Part shown: in pieces, positions 55,063 to 63,660 of the stretch | How positions within the stretch are numbered: the first letter of the stretch is position 1 | How the letters are laid out: each line of letters begins with the position of its first letter | Source: Lacimicrobium alkaliphilum | Lineage (GTDB): Bacteria > Pseudomonadota > Gammaproteobacteria > Enterobacterales > Alteromonadaceae | Direction: 5' to 3' | Length of the DNA: 64,000 nucleotides | NCBI RefSeq assembly: GCF_001466725.1 | Contig: NZ_CP013650.1 | Span: 2,790,001 to 2,854,000, forward strand | The notes under the pieces: model-generated | Database searches by the model: none | What the model saw: only the letters and a program-made list of their open reading frames with translations | What the model was told of the DNA's origin: nothing | Program-made: the position numbers and the translations under genes

Positions 55063-58000
55063 CGACTGGTATTGAGCACATCCTCAGGAACCCAGTCATC
55101 AGCCTTTTCCGAGATCTTTATTACTGGCAAGATCAAGCGAAATCGCTGTAACTGATTAAAGTATCGCACAAGGATATTAAATCGCTTAAGGTCATGGCTT
55201 TGCGGATAATGCTCAGACTCCGCCAAATCCCCGGGCACATAAATAACAGTAACAGGAACCTTCAGTTGCGAAACTTCCCTCAGTTCCTTCTTATTGTTCA
55301 CGTAAACAACAAGATGGCTGTTTGCCGAAACCTGTATCGCATTTTCCTTCAGCCAGCTAAAGACATTGTCTCCCAGACAGCTGTTTTGTTTGACCACCAC
55401 ATATCGGCTATCGACGGGGTTATGGGAAGCATTCTCGGGTGTGTTGAATACGAGGGAAACTCCTAATTCTTGCTGCTCATTCACGTAGTTACAGGCCTCA
55501 ACAAACTTTTCTGAGTTTGTTATCAGGGTCACCTCGGCGCCATGGGTTTGCTTTCTAATCCAGTAAGGGTAACGTTGGTTTGGAAAAGTTGTGGTCGTAT
55601 CGTACGCCAGATCAGGCAATTCACTCTGTTTTAATACGTCTTTTAATGCACCTTTCCAGTGCTCAAGGACAACATTAAACTGTTGCACTACTTTCTCTTC
55701 ATTTGCAGATGAGTACAAAATCTTACTCAAAACAGAATTGGCATAATTGGTAGTACCATACAGAAGATAAAATAACAGGGAGCTCCCCTGCTGATAGGAA
55801 AGAAACAGCAGTTTTTTCTGTGACTCGATGAATTCTTCTGCTTCCGTCAGGGTCTTAACCTCCCTTTCTGCATTGTTGCAAAAGACCTCAAGCTCTCTTT
55901 GCAGAACATCGTAAGAGAATTTAGCGGCGTATCGTTGTTCAAATTCTTTGGACTGTTCACTGACAAAGCCGTTTTCCTTCAACAGGCTTAAACAACGGGA
56001 CTTATCGTCTTTATTGCTGGCCACCAGAATATCGTCAACCCGTAAAGCCGTTGCACCTCTTATCTGCGCCCCGTCAGCGCAGTTATAGCAATCCATCTTA
56101 CCGGCAGCTAATGACTGCTCCAGCAGCATCTTAGCGACTTTAAACTCGTGTTTTGTATAGACGGTCTTACGAAAATTGCCCGGTACGACGATGGCGGTAT
56201 TATTTTTCTCCGAATAATCGTAGAGCTCTTCTCCGTCCTCTTTATAATAACCAGACTGTTTTGAGTGATGATGATGTTTCTCAGCAAAACCTAAATCGAC
56301 ACCCAGAAGATATACCTGTTTCATGCCCAATCCAGCAAAAAAGTTCATCGCAAAATTGGTCACAGTTGGAAAGGCAAATTTAAGGATTTGATAGTGCTCT
56401 TCCCCCAGCACCTGCAAGGTAGAAACCGTTGAGGACTCGCCCTCTTTAAAGGCCAGAAAAACGTCTTTGTAAAGATCGCAGGTATCCGGATGAATGCCGT
56501 TACAGGAGATTAGAGAGATTTTCTTTAAGTAATCAAAATCACCGACTCTGCTTGCCCAGTCAAAGGTAGAACGATTCTGTTCAATCTCGGCATGAAAATC
56601 CGGCACGATGCCGTTGCGGTGCAGCACCTGCAATGAGGTACCGCAGGAGACAATAATGGCCTTATTCTGCCACTCTTTGATGGCATCAATAGAAAAATCC
56701 AGTGACGGCCCGTTCCCCACCAGAAATACCGGCACTTCCTGATGCTCAGCAGCAATGTGTTTTGCCGCATGCTTTTTCATAAAGGGGTATTCCCGACGCA
56801 GTGCCTCCTTAGTGTGAGCGATACCATAGTAAGCATGGTCGAAGTACTCACCCATGGAGATCACCACCTGCAACTGCTCTCTTAACTGGGCAATGGCCTG
56901 ATTGAGGGCGCCATTGTAATAGCCCTGATAAAAATAGGTGCTGTTGAGCATATAAGGGCCGATGGCGTAAAACTGATTCAATAAATCACGAAACAGATTA
57001 GTACCGTCATCACCGATATTCAGATACAGGCGGCCATCGGATTCATCGACAGTTTTCAGTATCAATGCCCAGTCGATGGCAAACAGCGAAGCGTAGAAAA
57101 AGTCCCGATTAGGCTCACAGATAAACAGCTTTTCAACCTGATGTTGTTCAAACAGCCGCTCAAGCTGATAACCACAGCCCATACCGAATAAGATCATGGA
57201 TTTGATGGTGTCCGGCAGACTGCCCTGCTCTTCTTCAAGCTGCTCCAGAATGGCTTCGGTTTTTTCTACAAACTGATAATGCAGATAATGTTTTAACTTG
57301 GTTCCGTTGTACCCCAGCACCAATCCATCTTTGTGGGGATGCTCAGAAAACCCTTTAAGGTTTATCTCGCTCTCGGTAACCGGACTGTCACCATACCAAG
57401 GCACCAATCGGCTTTTATCAACGACATTCACCTCTCCATTGTGCTGTTGCACCGGCAACCAACGTTTAGGCTGATAAGCCTTAAAGGTGTCGTACACATC
57501 AGGAAAATACTTTTTAAATGCTGTGATGTTCTGCTGAAATCGCGAGGATGCAGTATCCACATCTTCCCAGGTTTGTGGTTTGGATGCCGCCGTCCAGCCC
57601 GGTAAGTATTCATCGGCCCCTTGTGTAAAACGAAAGCTTAAACCCTTTTCAACCAACTTATTCCATGGCTGAGTCGTCAACTGTTTATAAAGCGCATCGA
57701 AAACAGGGTGGTTATAATGCTGATACAAATATGCACCACTCACCTCAACATTCTCTCGCAACTCCAGAATGTTATTAGTAAAATCCCGGCCATCTTTTTC
57801 AATCTGCAGATACAGCGCCGTACCTTTGTCTTTTGCCAGTTGCAAAATATGCTGCCAGTCAATCAGCATGGTGGAGGCTTTAAAATACTGCGGCTCTGGC
57901 TCATAAATCAGCAAATGAGAGATCTGGTACTTCTCTATAAGCTCCTGAATATGAAAGCCAAGGCCCATACCGAATACCACCACCAGCTCAGGTGATTCAG

Positions 58001-58085
58001 GTAACAACGACGCACTTTGGTATCGTAGGTACTCTGGCAGTTCCGTCAGTTGATTGATCTCAGCAATATCCGGAGGCTCTGCCAT
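55026..58085 (-). CDS. maf: Motility accessory factor Maf (flagellin glycosyltransferase), main part
   Basis: Maf proteins attach nonulosonic acids to flagellin in the cytoplasm. The 1019-residue ORF contains the MptE-like core (VFLVGNGPSLDFSIDA at 453-468, IVSCGTSLQVLHRNGIVPDFH, YLLGVDLGFAE). It also has two copies of a preceding module: VVVFGMGLGFHIQEL (35-49) and MILFGMGCGYQLERL (297-311), each followed by a similar YEP/CEP...IDW segment. The frame is disrupted at both ends by apparent one-base deletions, so the intact gene would be 54832-58408 (about 1190 residues). It lies between fliT-like and pseB, as expected for a Pse transferase. Confidence 0.88.
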   Translation of the reverse strand: MAEPPDIAEINQLTELPEYLRYQSASLLPESPELVVVFGMGLGFHIQELIEKYQISHLLIYEPEPQYFKASTMLIDWQHILQLAKDKGTALYLQIEKDGRDFTNNILELRENVEVSGAYLYQHYNHPVFDALYKQLTTQPWNKLVEKGLSFRFTQGADEYLPGWTAASKPQTWEDVDTASSRFQQNITAFKKYFPDVYDTFKAYQPKRWLPVQQHNGEVNVVDKSRLVPWYGDSPVTESEINLKGFSEHPHKDGLVLGYNGTKLKHYLHYQFVEKTEAILEQLEEEQGSLPDTIKSMILFGMGCGYQLERLFEQHQVEKLFICEPNRDFFYASLFAIDWALILKTVDESDGRLYLNIGDDGTNLFRDLLNQFYAIGPYMLNSTYFYQGYYNGALNQAIAQLREQLQVVISMGEYFDHAYYGIAHTKEALRREYPFMKKHAAKHIAAEHQEVPVFLVGNGPSLDFSIDAIKEWQNKAIIVSCGTSLQVLHRNGIVPDFHAEIEQNRSTFDWASRVGDFDYLKKISLISCNGIHPDTCDLYKDVFLAFKEGESSTVSTLQVLGEEHYQILKFAFPTVTNFAMNFFAGLGMKQVYLLGVDLGFAEKHHHHSKQSGYYKEDGEELYDYSEKNNTAIVVPGNFRKTVYTKHEFKVAKMLLEQSLAAGKMDCYNCADGAQIRGATALRVDDILVASNKDDKSRCLSLLKENGFVSEQSKEFEQRYAAKFSYDVLQRELEVFCNNAEREVKTLTEAEEFIESQKKLLFLSYQQGSSLLFYLLYGTTNYANSVLSKILYSSANEEKVVQQFNVVLEHWKGALKDVLKQSELPDLAYDTTTTFPNQRYPYWIRKQTHGAEVTLITNSEKFVEACNYVNEQQELGVSLVFNTPENASHNPVDSRYVVVKQNSCLGDNVFSWLKENAIQVSANSHLVVYVNNKKELREVSQLKVPVTVIYVPGDLAESEHYPQSHDLKRFNILVRYFNQLQRFRLILPVIKISEKADDWVPEDVLNTSRWHCYLFKDTLG

Positions 58086-58408
58086 CTGAGTTGAATCCGG
58101 ATCGAAGGAGATATAGGGAGCCTGTTCGGTAAAGCTTTGCAGATGCGCCTGGATTTCCTGCTGAGGATGCAGTCCGTAAATGTTCTGCCGGTGCCATAAT
58201 CCACCAGATTGTAATCGCCGTATTTATTACAAAATACCGAGATATTCTGGCTTTGTTGTTTGATATAAGTTAACAGCGAGGGAATATGGCGTTGAAAGGC
58301 GTTAATATTCTGATGGCTGATGCGGGCGATATGCGCCGCCAACTGCTCTTCCTGTTGCTTCTGTTGTTCTTCGTCTTGCTGCAAATGGAGGCGAATATTT
58401 TTTAGCAT
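58046..58408 (-). CDS. Maf N-terminal fragment (frameshifted)
   Basis: The frame begins MLKNIRLHLQQDEEQQKQ and reads ISVFCNKYGDYNLVDYGTGRTF, then goes off family at 58178-58180. One base over, the sequence continues as YGLHPQQEIQAHLQSF through DPDSTQM into the main Maf ORF. Restoring one T in TTT (plus AAA 58178-58180) would join them. The C-terminal 40 residues of this frame are therefore out of frame and not meaningful. It starts two bases after the fliT-like stop. Confidence 0.75.
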   Translation of the reverse strand: MLKNIRLHLQQDEEQQKQQEEQLAAHIARISHQNINAFQRHIPSLLTYIKQQSQNISVFCNKYGDYNLVDYGTGRTFTDCILSRKSRRICKALPNRLPISPSIRIQLRWQSLRILLRSIN

Positions 58409-58410
58409 AG

Positions 58411-58722
58411 TTACTTCTGATAATTGCGAATCGCTTTTCTGCTACGCAGAAAACTGGTCAGCGAGGCTTCCGTCTCATCAAACATGGGTTGAATTAACTC
58501 CAGAAGCTGCTTATTGCATGCCAACTCTGCTTCTGCGAAGGCTTTTTTCTCCGGCTCGCTGAGCGTATCAAGGTGGGAGAGTATTAGTTGATCTCTTTCA
58601 ACCACAAGCGCCTGAAGCTGCTCTGAGTTAGGCTCCTGATCGCAAAGAAGCCCATAAAGGGCTTCATTGTTGGCATCAAGCTCTGGAAAGGTCAGGGAAT
58701 GATGAAGTGTCAGTTTTTTCAC
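58411..58722 (-). CDS. FliT-like flagellar chaperone
   Basis: A 103-residue, all-helical, acidic protein located between fliS and maf, the position of FliT-type chaperones for FliD. It has a central leucine-rich region (VVERDQLILSHLDTLSEPEKKAF) and a basic C-terminus. Sequence similarity to FliT is weak by eye, so the call rests mainly on context. ATGA overlap with fliS. Confidence 0.6.
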   Translation of the reverse strand: MKKLTLHHSLTFPELDANNEALYGLLCDQEPNSEQLQALVVERDQLILSHLDTLSEPEKKAFAEAELACNKQLLELIQPMFDETEASLTSFLRSRKAIRNYQK

Positions 58723-59150
58723 ACGACCGCTTGTTGTTTTTGTCGCCTGGCTTCATAGGCTTCCTGTTTGGCTTGTTCAGGAATCTCCGCCCAGGCTGAC
58801 TTTATGGGTAACATCAGACTAATGATTTCATCCATAATCTTCAAGCTATTCTGAACGTTAGCATCCACTAATCGTTCCAGCATGTAGTCATACAGAGCAT
58901 ACAGGTTGTCGCCTACCTCTGTTTTAAGCGACATATCCAGGCTATCACGCAGGTTCATTATAATGGAACTGGCACGAGACAGGTGTTCAGATTTTGCCTC
59001 ATACTCCTTGCGCTCAATACAACCCTTGGCAAAAGCCATGCGATCCAGCGCCCCCTGCATCAACATCAGAGTAAGCTTGTGCGGGTCAGCATGAGTAATA
59101 TCCTGCTTCAGGTTACCCTTTTTGTAAGCGTTAATACCTTTAAGAGACAT
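58719..59150 (-). CDS. fliS: Flagellin export chaperone FliS
   Basis: Binds flagellin C-termini before export. 143 residues; the family pattern GINAYKKGNLKQDITHADPHKLTLMLMQGAL, followed by IMNLRDSLDMSLKTEVGDNLYALYDYMLERL, is clear. It lies eight bases downstream of fliD. Confidence 0.95.
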   Translation of the reverse strand: MSLKGINAYKKGNLKQDITHADPHKLTLMLMQGALDRMAFAKGCIERKEYEAKSEHLSRASSIIMNLRDSLDMSLKTEVGDNLYALYDYMLERLVDANVQNSLKIMDEIISLMLPIKSAWAEIPEQAKQEAYEARRQKQQAVV

Positions 59151-59159
59151 AACTACTCC

Positions 59160-60629
59160 TTAAAATCCGGTGGAGCTCAACGCTGCCATTAATGCACTGC
59201 CTGTACGATTAAGCTGAGAAACGGTCTGATCCAGGGCCAGATATTTCTTGCGCTGAATATCTTCAAAATTAAGCATTTGTAACTCGAAACGTTCTCGTTC
59301 TTTACCTAATTGATCTTTTTCATCTTTTACTGACTGCTCCCGGGTGCGCAACAAGCCATCAAAAGTTGTGTATTCCCGCAGATAATCATACATGCGGGTA
59401 GCAATACCCTCATTATCATCAGTAAAGAGGTTGGCAATCTGATCAAAGTTCTCGTCAAGTGCCTTGTTCAGACGATCTTCACCACTGCCAAAACCAAACT
59501 CATCAAAGTCAGAAATTTCCAGCTTACCATCTTCGTCGAAGGCAATACCAATCTGGAACAAACTACCCAGCTCTGAGGTACTGACCGTACCAGAAGCTAT
59601 ATTTGCTAACCCGGATGATATGCCTCTGGCCATAAAGTCGCCTGCCAATGCACCATCATCTTCCAGCTCCGATTGACCGTATTTTGTCAGTGTACCAATC
59701 TCAGAAATCAGGGAATTATAATCATCCACAAAATCGCGAATTTTCTTTTCCGTTCCTTCTTTGTCAAAGCCTATATTTAACGTTGACTCCTGGAAGTCAC
59801 CCACTGCATCTTTTGTGGACAACTCTGTGGCCGTAAAAGCCACATTATCAATCACATTTTCAAACCTGTTGGTTTCACTTTCTACCAGAATACCGTCAAT
59901 GGTTGCCTGAGCATTGGTAGCATTTTTAACCGGAGTCAGATAAGTGGCAGTCTCTGTAGAATCAGTGGTTGATACACGATTAAGATCAGCAATATTGTCA
60001 TTGTTAACAATTTGCAGATCATTGCCGGCACCTGTTTTGTCTGAACTGAATACCAGTTTAGCACCGCCGTCAACAGTGCCTGTACTGATAATACTGGCCG
60101 TTACACCAAAGTTATCCGCATTGGCATTAATCTTGTTACGTAATTGCTCCATGGTCATGCCTGCGGTCACATTCACATCGAAGCTCTCAGAGCCAACTTT
60201 AAAAGTCAGCGAGCCCGCAGTACCGCTCACAGAGTCCGTCTTGCTGGAAAAGCCGCCATCGACCGCGTCTGCAGTTTCAATACGACTACCTTCAGCCAGT
60301 TGTGTTATAGCAATTTTGTAAGAGCCGGTAACAGCACTATTGGAGGCCTCGGCCGTAAATGGGCCTGCCCCCTCTTCACTGGTTATGCCAGGGTGCGTTG
60401 CCACCGCGGAGCGACTTTGAAGCTGACTATCACGGCGGAGCGCATCAACGGAGTCTTTAAAGGCATCCATTTTGGATTTGAGCTGACCAATACCTGAAAT
60501 GACCGCGTCGAGTGACTCTTCGCGTTTATCCAACCTGTCCTGTTTGGGTTTACGTTCGGCTTCAATTAACTGCCTGACCAAATCGTCAAGCGCTAATCCA
60601 GAACCGACCCCTAGTGATTGAATTGCCAT
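59160..60629 (-). CDS. fliD: Flagellar filament cap protein FliD
   Basis: Caps the growing filament. 489 residues: N-terminal SLGVGSGLALDDLVRQLIEAER (D0, residues 5-26) and KMDAFKDSVDALR, central variable domain, and C-terminal coiled coil ending in QTVSQLNRTGSALMAAL. Family features are clear. It is the gene just downstream of flaG. Confidence 0.95.
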   Translation of the reverse strand: MAIQSLGVGSGLALDDLVRQLIEAERKPKQDRLDKREESLDAVISGIGQLKSKMDAFKDSVDALRRDSQLQSRSAVATHPGITSEEGAGPFTAEASNSAVTGSYKIAITQLAEGSRIETADAVDGGFSSKTDSVSGTAGSLTFKVGSESFDVNVTAGMTMEQLRNKINANADNFGVTASIISTGTVDGGAKLVFSSDKTGAGNDLQIVNNDNIADLNRVSTTDSTETATYLTPVKNATNAQATIDGILVESETNRFENVIDNVAFTATELSTKDAVGDFQESTLNIGFDKEGTEKKIRDFVDDYNSLISEIGTLTKYGQSELEDDGALAGDFMARGISSGLANIASGTVSTSELGSLFQIGIAFDEDGKLEISDFDEFGFGSGEDRLNKALDENFDQIANLFTDDNEGIATRMYDYLREYTTFDGLLRTREQSVKDEKDQLGKERERFELQMLNFEDIQRKKYLALDQTVSQLNRTGSALMAALSSTGF

Positions 60630-60655
60630 TTTATACCTCTATAAAGCCTTGTGAA

Positions 60656-61078
60656 TTACACGGCTTTGTTAAAAAATACCCCCACTGCAGCACCGACCTC
60701 AGTCTGTAGCTCCTTGATTCTCTCTGCAAGTTTCAGCACTTCATCAGATGGAATCTGACGAATCACATCGCCGGTTTCTGCATCCAACACCCTGATAACA
60801 CGGCGCTGACTGTCTTCATCAACACTGAAATCAAGCTGGCGGTTCTGGAGATTCGCAAATTCCCGAATCTCTTCAATCGCATCCTCGATTCCTGTATCAC
60901 TGTTCTCTTTATCGGCACTTTGTTGCTGAGCTTTAATATCCTGAACCTTGGTGGGCTCTTCAGATTTATCAGCATTCTCTTCCGCCGACTGAGTCACAGA
61001 CTGCAATTTTTGTTCCTCAGTGCGTTCAGGGAATACCCTGCGCGAACTCTGAATACTTTGTGAAAAATCAACGTCCAT
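60656..61078 (-). CDS. flaG: FlaG family protein
   Basis: FlaG proteins influence filament length and are encoded beside fliD. 140 residues; disordered, charged N-terminal 80 residues, then the conserved C-terminal part LDFSVDEDSQRRVIRVLDAETGDVIRQIP and DEVLKLAERI. A good AGGAGGTG site precedes the ATG. Confidence 0.93.
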   Translation of the reverse strand: MDVDFSQSIQSSRRVFPERTEEQKLQSVTQSAEENADKSEEPTKVQDIKAQQQSADKENSDTGIEDAIEEIREFANLQNRQLDFSVDEDSQRRVIRVLDAETGDVIRQIPSDEVLKLAERIKELQTEVGAAVGVFFNKAV

Positions 61079-61105
61079 TTTTCACCTCCTGATAAGGAAA
61101 AGCGC

Positions 61106-61131
61106 GGGCCACCACAACATTATAGTGGCCC
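61106..61131 (-). terminator. Weak terminator/attenuator between flagellin and flaG
   Basis: GGGCCAC (61106-61112) pairs with GTGGCCC (61125-61131). On the minus strand it is followed by GCGCTTTTCC, a short T run. It may end most flagellin transcripts while letting some read into flaG-fliD. Confidence 0.5.
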
Positions 61132-61139
61132 TGGCTGGT

Positions 61140-61964
61140 TTATCCCAACAGAGTCAGTGCGGACTGAGGGCGCTGATTGGCCTGGCTCAGCACAGACAAA
61201 GATGCCTGTTGCACGATCTGATTACGGGTCAGTTCAGCCGTCTCCGTCGCAAAGTCCGTGTCACGGATACGTGAACGGGCACCGGAGACGTTCTCAACGA
61301 TATTACTCAGGTTACGGATAGTTGACTGGAAGCGGTTTTGCAACGCACCCAGATCAGCCCTCGCACCACCAATGGTGGAGATGGCGTTATCGATTGCTGT
61401 CAGTGCCGCGGAAGCTTCTGTTGCCGTGGCCACAGTAGTATCAGCAATACTTAGCCCGGACGCTCCGTAGCCACCAGTATTCTTCAACGTCACATCAATG
61501 TTCTGACCGCCGTTAGCTCCCACCAGAAAAGAAGCTGAATAGTCTCCTTTGAGCAAGTCCACACCAGCAAACTGAGTGTTAGCGCCGATACGGCTGATTT
61601 CGGACTTCAGTGCGGATACCTCTTTCTGCAGTGCCGCACGGTCAGCAGATGAGTTGATGCCATTCTGTGACTGCACTGCCAGTTGACGGATACGTTGCAG
61701 AGATGTCGTGATCTCGCCAAGCGCCCCTTCAGCGGTTTGAGTCAATGAAATCGCATCATTGGCATTTCTTACGGCCTGGTTCAGACCCTGGATTTGCGAT
61801 GTCATGCGGTCAGTAATCTGCAGGCCTGCTGCATCATCGGCCGCACGGTTAATACGGAAACCTGAAGACAGCCTTTCAAAGGATGTAGACAGTGCATTTC
61901 CGGAATTAAACAACTGACGCTGAGCATTCAGCGACGATACGTTAGTGTTTACATATAAACTCAT
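61140..61964 (-). CDS. fliC: Flagellin (short, two-domain)
   Basis: Filament subunit of 274 residues: D0/D1 N-terminal part ([18 protein letters not shown] to about 140, with [19 protein letters not shown]) and C-terminal part (about 190-274, [18 protein letters not shown]), with a very short central region. These serine/threonine-containing short flagellins are plausible targets of the Pse/Maf glycosylation system next door. A sigma-28 promoter is visible upstream (62106-62132). Confidence 0.96.
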   Translation of the reverse strand: MSLYVNTNVSSLNAQRQLFNSGNALSTSFERLSSGFRINRAADDAAGLQITDRMTSQIQGLNQAVRNANDAISLTQTAEGALGEITTSLQRIRQLAVQSQNGINSSADRAALQKEVSALKSEISRIGANTQFAGVDLLKGDYSASFLVGANGGQNIDVTLKNTGGYGASGLSIADTTVATATEASAALTAIDNAISTIGGARADLGALQNRFQSTIRNLSNIVENVSGARSRIRDTDFATETAELTRNQIVQQASLSVLSQANQRPQSALTLLG

Positions 61965-62105
61965 AAGAGTTACCTCCTGAAAGCCTTCCCTGATACCCTC
62001 ATATCAACGTCGGCTTGCCTCATTTCAACTCATTACTGAGTTGCCTCATAATTGGAATCCGGCTACAAGCCAAAATCCAAAACTTAAATTACCCCTCGAC
62101 TAACG

Positions 62106-62132
62106 GTATCGACCACAGATTAAGTCTCTTTA
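62106..62132 (-). promoter_or_regulatory. Sigma-28 (FliA) promoter of the 61140-61964 flagellin
   Basis: Minus strand: TAAA (62129-62132), exactly 15 bases, then GTCGATAC (62106-62113), 6 of 8 to GCCGATAA. It lies about 140 bp before the flagellin ATG, which implies a long leader. Its spacing is exact, and late flagellin genes are commonly FliA-dependent. Confidence 0.55.
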
Positions 62133-62264
62133 GGTTTTTTTTAATATATTTCTAAAAAAATATTTAAGGCGTTGTTTATTATGCTTTTTATTCCCTTCCA
62201 CAAGGCAATGCCTAAGCCTGTCAGGAGCACGCCAGAGACTTAAACAGATAGTTTTTCGTCACAG

Positions 62265-62380
62265 AGGTATTACCACAAACAACTCTCATTCGAAGAGGCG
62301 CCAGGACACAGAGGATTAAAAGAGGTTTAAAGACCAAATCTCTGCGGCCTCCGCGTCTTTGCGGTGAAGCGTCTTTTCAT
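62265..62380. repeat. Partial member of the CAGAG/GCGTCT repeat family
   Basis: Sequence such as GACACAGAGGATT and CTCTGCGGCCTCCGCGTCTTTGCGG resembles the flanks of repeat islands A and B, without the 14-bp perfect stem. No gene is seen in this part of the 865-bp gap between the two flagellin genes. Confidence 0.45.
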
Positions 62381-62470
62381 GAGGATTTAGTACGATTATT
62401 GACCACTGATAGCTGAGGACGGATAACTTATCTGATGTAACTTTGAGAAGGTTCTGGCAATGATGGTTTT

Positions 62471-62487
62471 TTGGCACGCCCTTTGCT
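62471..62487 (+). promoter_or_regulatory. Consensus sigma-54 promoter on the plus strand between flagellins
   Basis: TTGGCACGCCCTTTGCT matches the sigma-54 consensus TTGGCACGNNNNTTGCW at every specified position, with 10 bases between GG and GC. It points right, away from the flagellin at 61140 and antisense to the one at 62830. A start near 62498 is expected. Confidence 0.65.
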
Positions 62488-62501
62488 TTTTATTTGCCAT
62501 A

Positions 62502-62529
62502 TTGACATGGGCAGTGCTATCAATATAAA
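62502..62529 (+). promoter_or_regulatory. Sigma-70-like promoter on the plus strand
   Basis: TTGACA (62502-62507), 16 bases, TATAAA (62524-62529): perfect -35 and 5 of 6 -10. It lies directly after the sigma-54 site in the same orientation. Its A-rich end also forms the T-tract of the minus-strand flagellin terminator, so it could be fortuitous. Confidence 0.4.
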
Positions 62530-62531
62530 AA

Positions 62532-62553
62532 GGCCGGGTCAAATGACCCGGCC
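62532..62553 (-). terminator. Terminator of the 62830-63660 flagellin gene
   Basis: GGCCGGGTC (62532-62540) and GACCCGGCC (62545-62553) form a 9-bp GC-rich perfect stem with a four-base loop. On the minus strand it is followed by TTTTTATATT. It ends about 280 bp after the flagellin stop, leaving a long 3' region. Confidence 0.85.
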
Positions 62554-62765
62554 AACTTGCTCACGTTAGGAGAACGAGCAAATAAGGTTTCTGTCCGGCT
62601 TGCAGGTTTTGAGAATGAAACTGGCCTCTCAACCACTTCTACACTCTCAGTCCTGCCGGTCGGCGTTTTATCCCTTAGCCACCCGGAACATTTCCGGGTG
62701 GCTTATACCACACTCAACCTTGCCGAGTGCAGTATTTCCCTGATGCCATGGTGTCAACATGGCAG
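62532..62765 (+). ncRNA. Candidate structured RNA between the two flagellin genes
   Basis: Four hairpins occur in series: 62532-62553; TTGCT..CGTT/AACG..AGCAA (62557-62581), exposing AGGAG in its loop; AGCCACCCGGAA/TTCCGGGTGGCT (62677-62703), a 12-bp perfect stem; and CCATG/CATGG (near 62749-62764). They lie right after the plus-strand sigma-54 and sigma-70-like motifs. Alternatively this is the 3' untranslated region of the minus-strand flagellin. No coding potential is convincing. Confidence 0.35.
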
Positions 62766-62829
62766 GCGGCCTCTCACTTCCACCCTCTCTGATTTACTGA
62801 CTGTTTAAGCAGCAATTTACCGCTTATTA

Positions 62830-63660
62830 TTAACCTCCAAGCAACTGCAGCGCTGCCTGCGGTCTCTGATTCGCCTGGCCCAGCACGGTTACGCTGGCCT
62901 GCTGGATGATCTGCCAGCGGGTCAGTTCTGCCGTTTCCACGGCAAAGTCTGTATCCCGAATGCGGGATCTTGCCGCCGAGACATTCTCTGAAATATTGCT
63001 CAGGTTACGAATGGTAGACTGGAACCTGTTCTGAATCGCACCCAGGTCCGCTCTGGCCCCACCAATAATGGAAATGGCCGTATCCACCGCTGCCATAGCG
63101 GCTGACGCATTGGCTGCCGTGGCTACCGATAAATCAGCACCGTTGAACAGACCCGACGAGCCAAAGCCTCCCAGGCGGGAAATATTCACACTGATGGTCT
63201 GGCCCGCATTAGCTCCCACCAGAAAAGTAGCTGAATAGGTGCCGTCCAATATATTTACTCCGCCAAACTGAGAAGTAGATGCAATACGGCTCATCTCCAG
63301 TTTCAATGCTGAGACTTCTTTTTGCAGCGCCAGCCTGTCCGCAGAGCTGTTAATGCCGTTTTGTGATTGTACCGCCAGCACCCGGATGCGCTGTAATGCG
63401 GTCGTTATTTCCTGCATCGCGCCTTCGGCGGTCTGCGCCAGGGAAATACCGTCGTTTGCATTGCGCACAGCCATATTCAGGCCCTGGATCTGCGAGGTCA
63501 TACGATCAGATATCTGCAGACCCGCTGCATCATCGCTGGCACCATTGATCCGAAATCCAGAAGAAAGTCGCTCAAAAGCGGTACTCAGGTTGGTATTTGA
63601 AGTAAATAACTGTCTTGTGGCATTTAACGATGACACATTAGTATTGACAAACAAGCTCAT
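62830..63660 (-). CDS. fliC: Flagellin (short, two-domain), second copy
   Basis: A 276-residue flagellin about as long as its neighbour and closely similar to it ([55 protein letters not shown]); notable difference [15 protein letters not shown] near the C-terminus where the other copy has RNQIVQQASLSVLSQ. Good ribosome site TTAGGAGAGAATC before the ATG. Tandem duplication of flagellin genes is common in polar flagellar loci. Confidence 0.96.
   Translation of the reverse strand: MSLFVNTNVSSLNATRQLFTSNTNLSTAFERLSSGFRINGASDDAAGLQISDRMTSQIQGLNMAVRNANDGISLAQTAEGAMQEITTALQRIRVLAVQSQNGINSSADRLALQKEVSALKLEMSRIASTSQFGGVNILDGTYSATFLVGANAGQTISVNISRLGGFGSSGLFNGADLSVATAANASAAMAAVDTAISIIGGARADLGAIQNRFQSTIRNLSNISENVSAARSRIRDTDFAVETAELTRWQIIQQASVTVLGQANQRPQAALQLLGG

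Noticed and set aside
62557..62808. Plus-strand 83-codon ORF after the sigma-54 motif
   Set aside because: TTG start without a ribosome site, no protein-like character, and it overlaps several hairpins; treated as non-coding.
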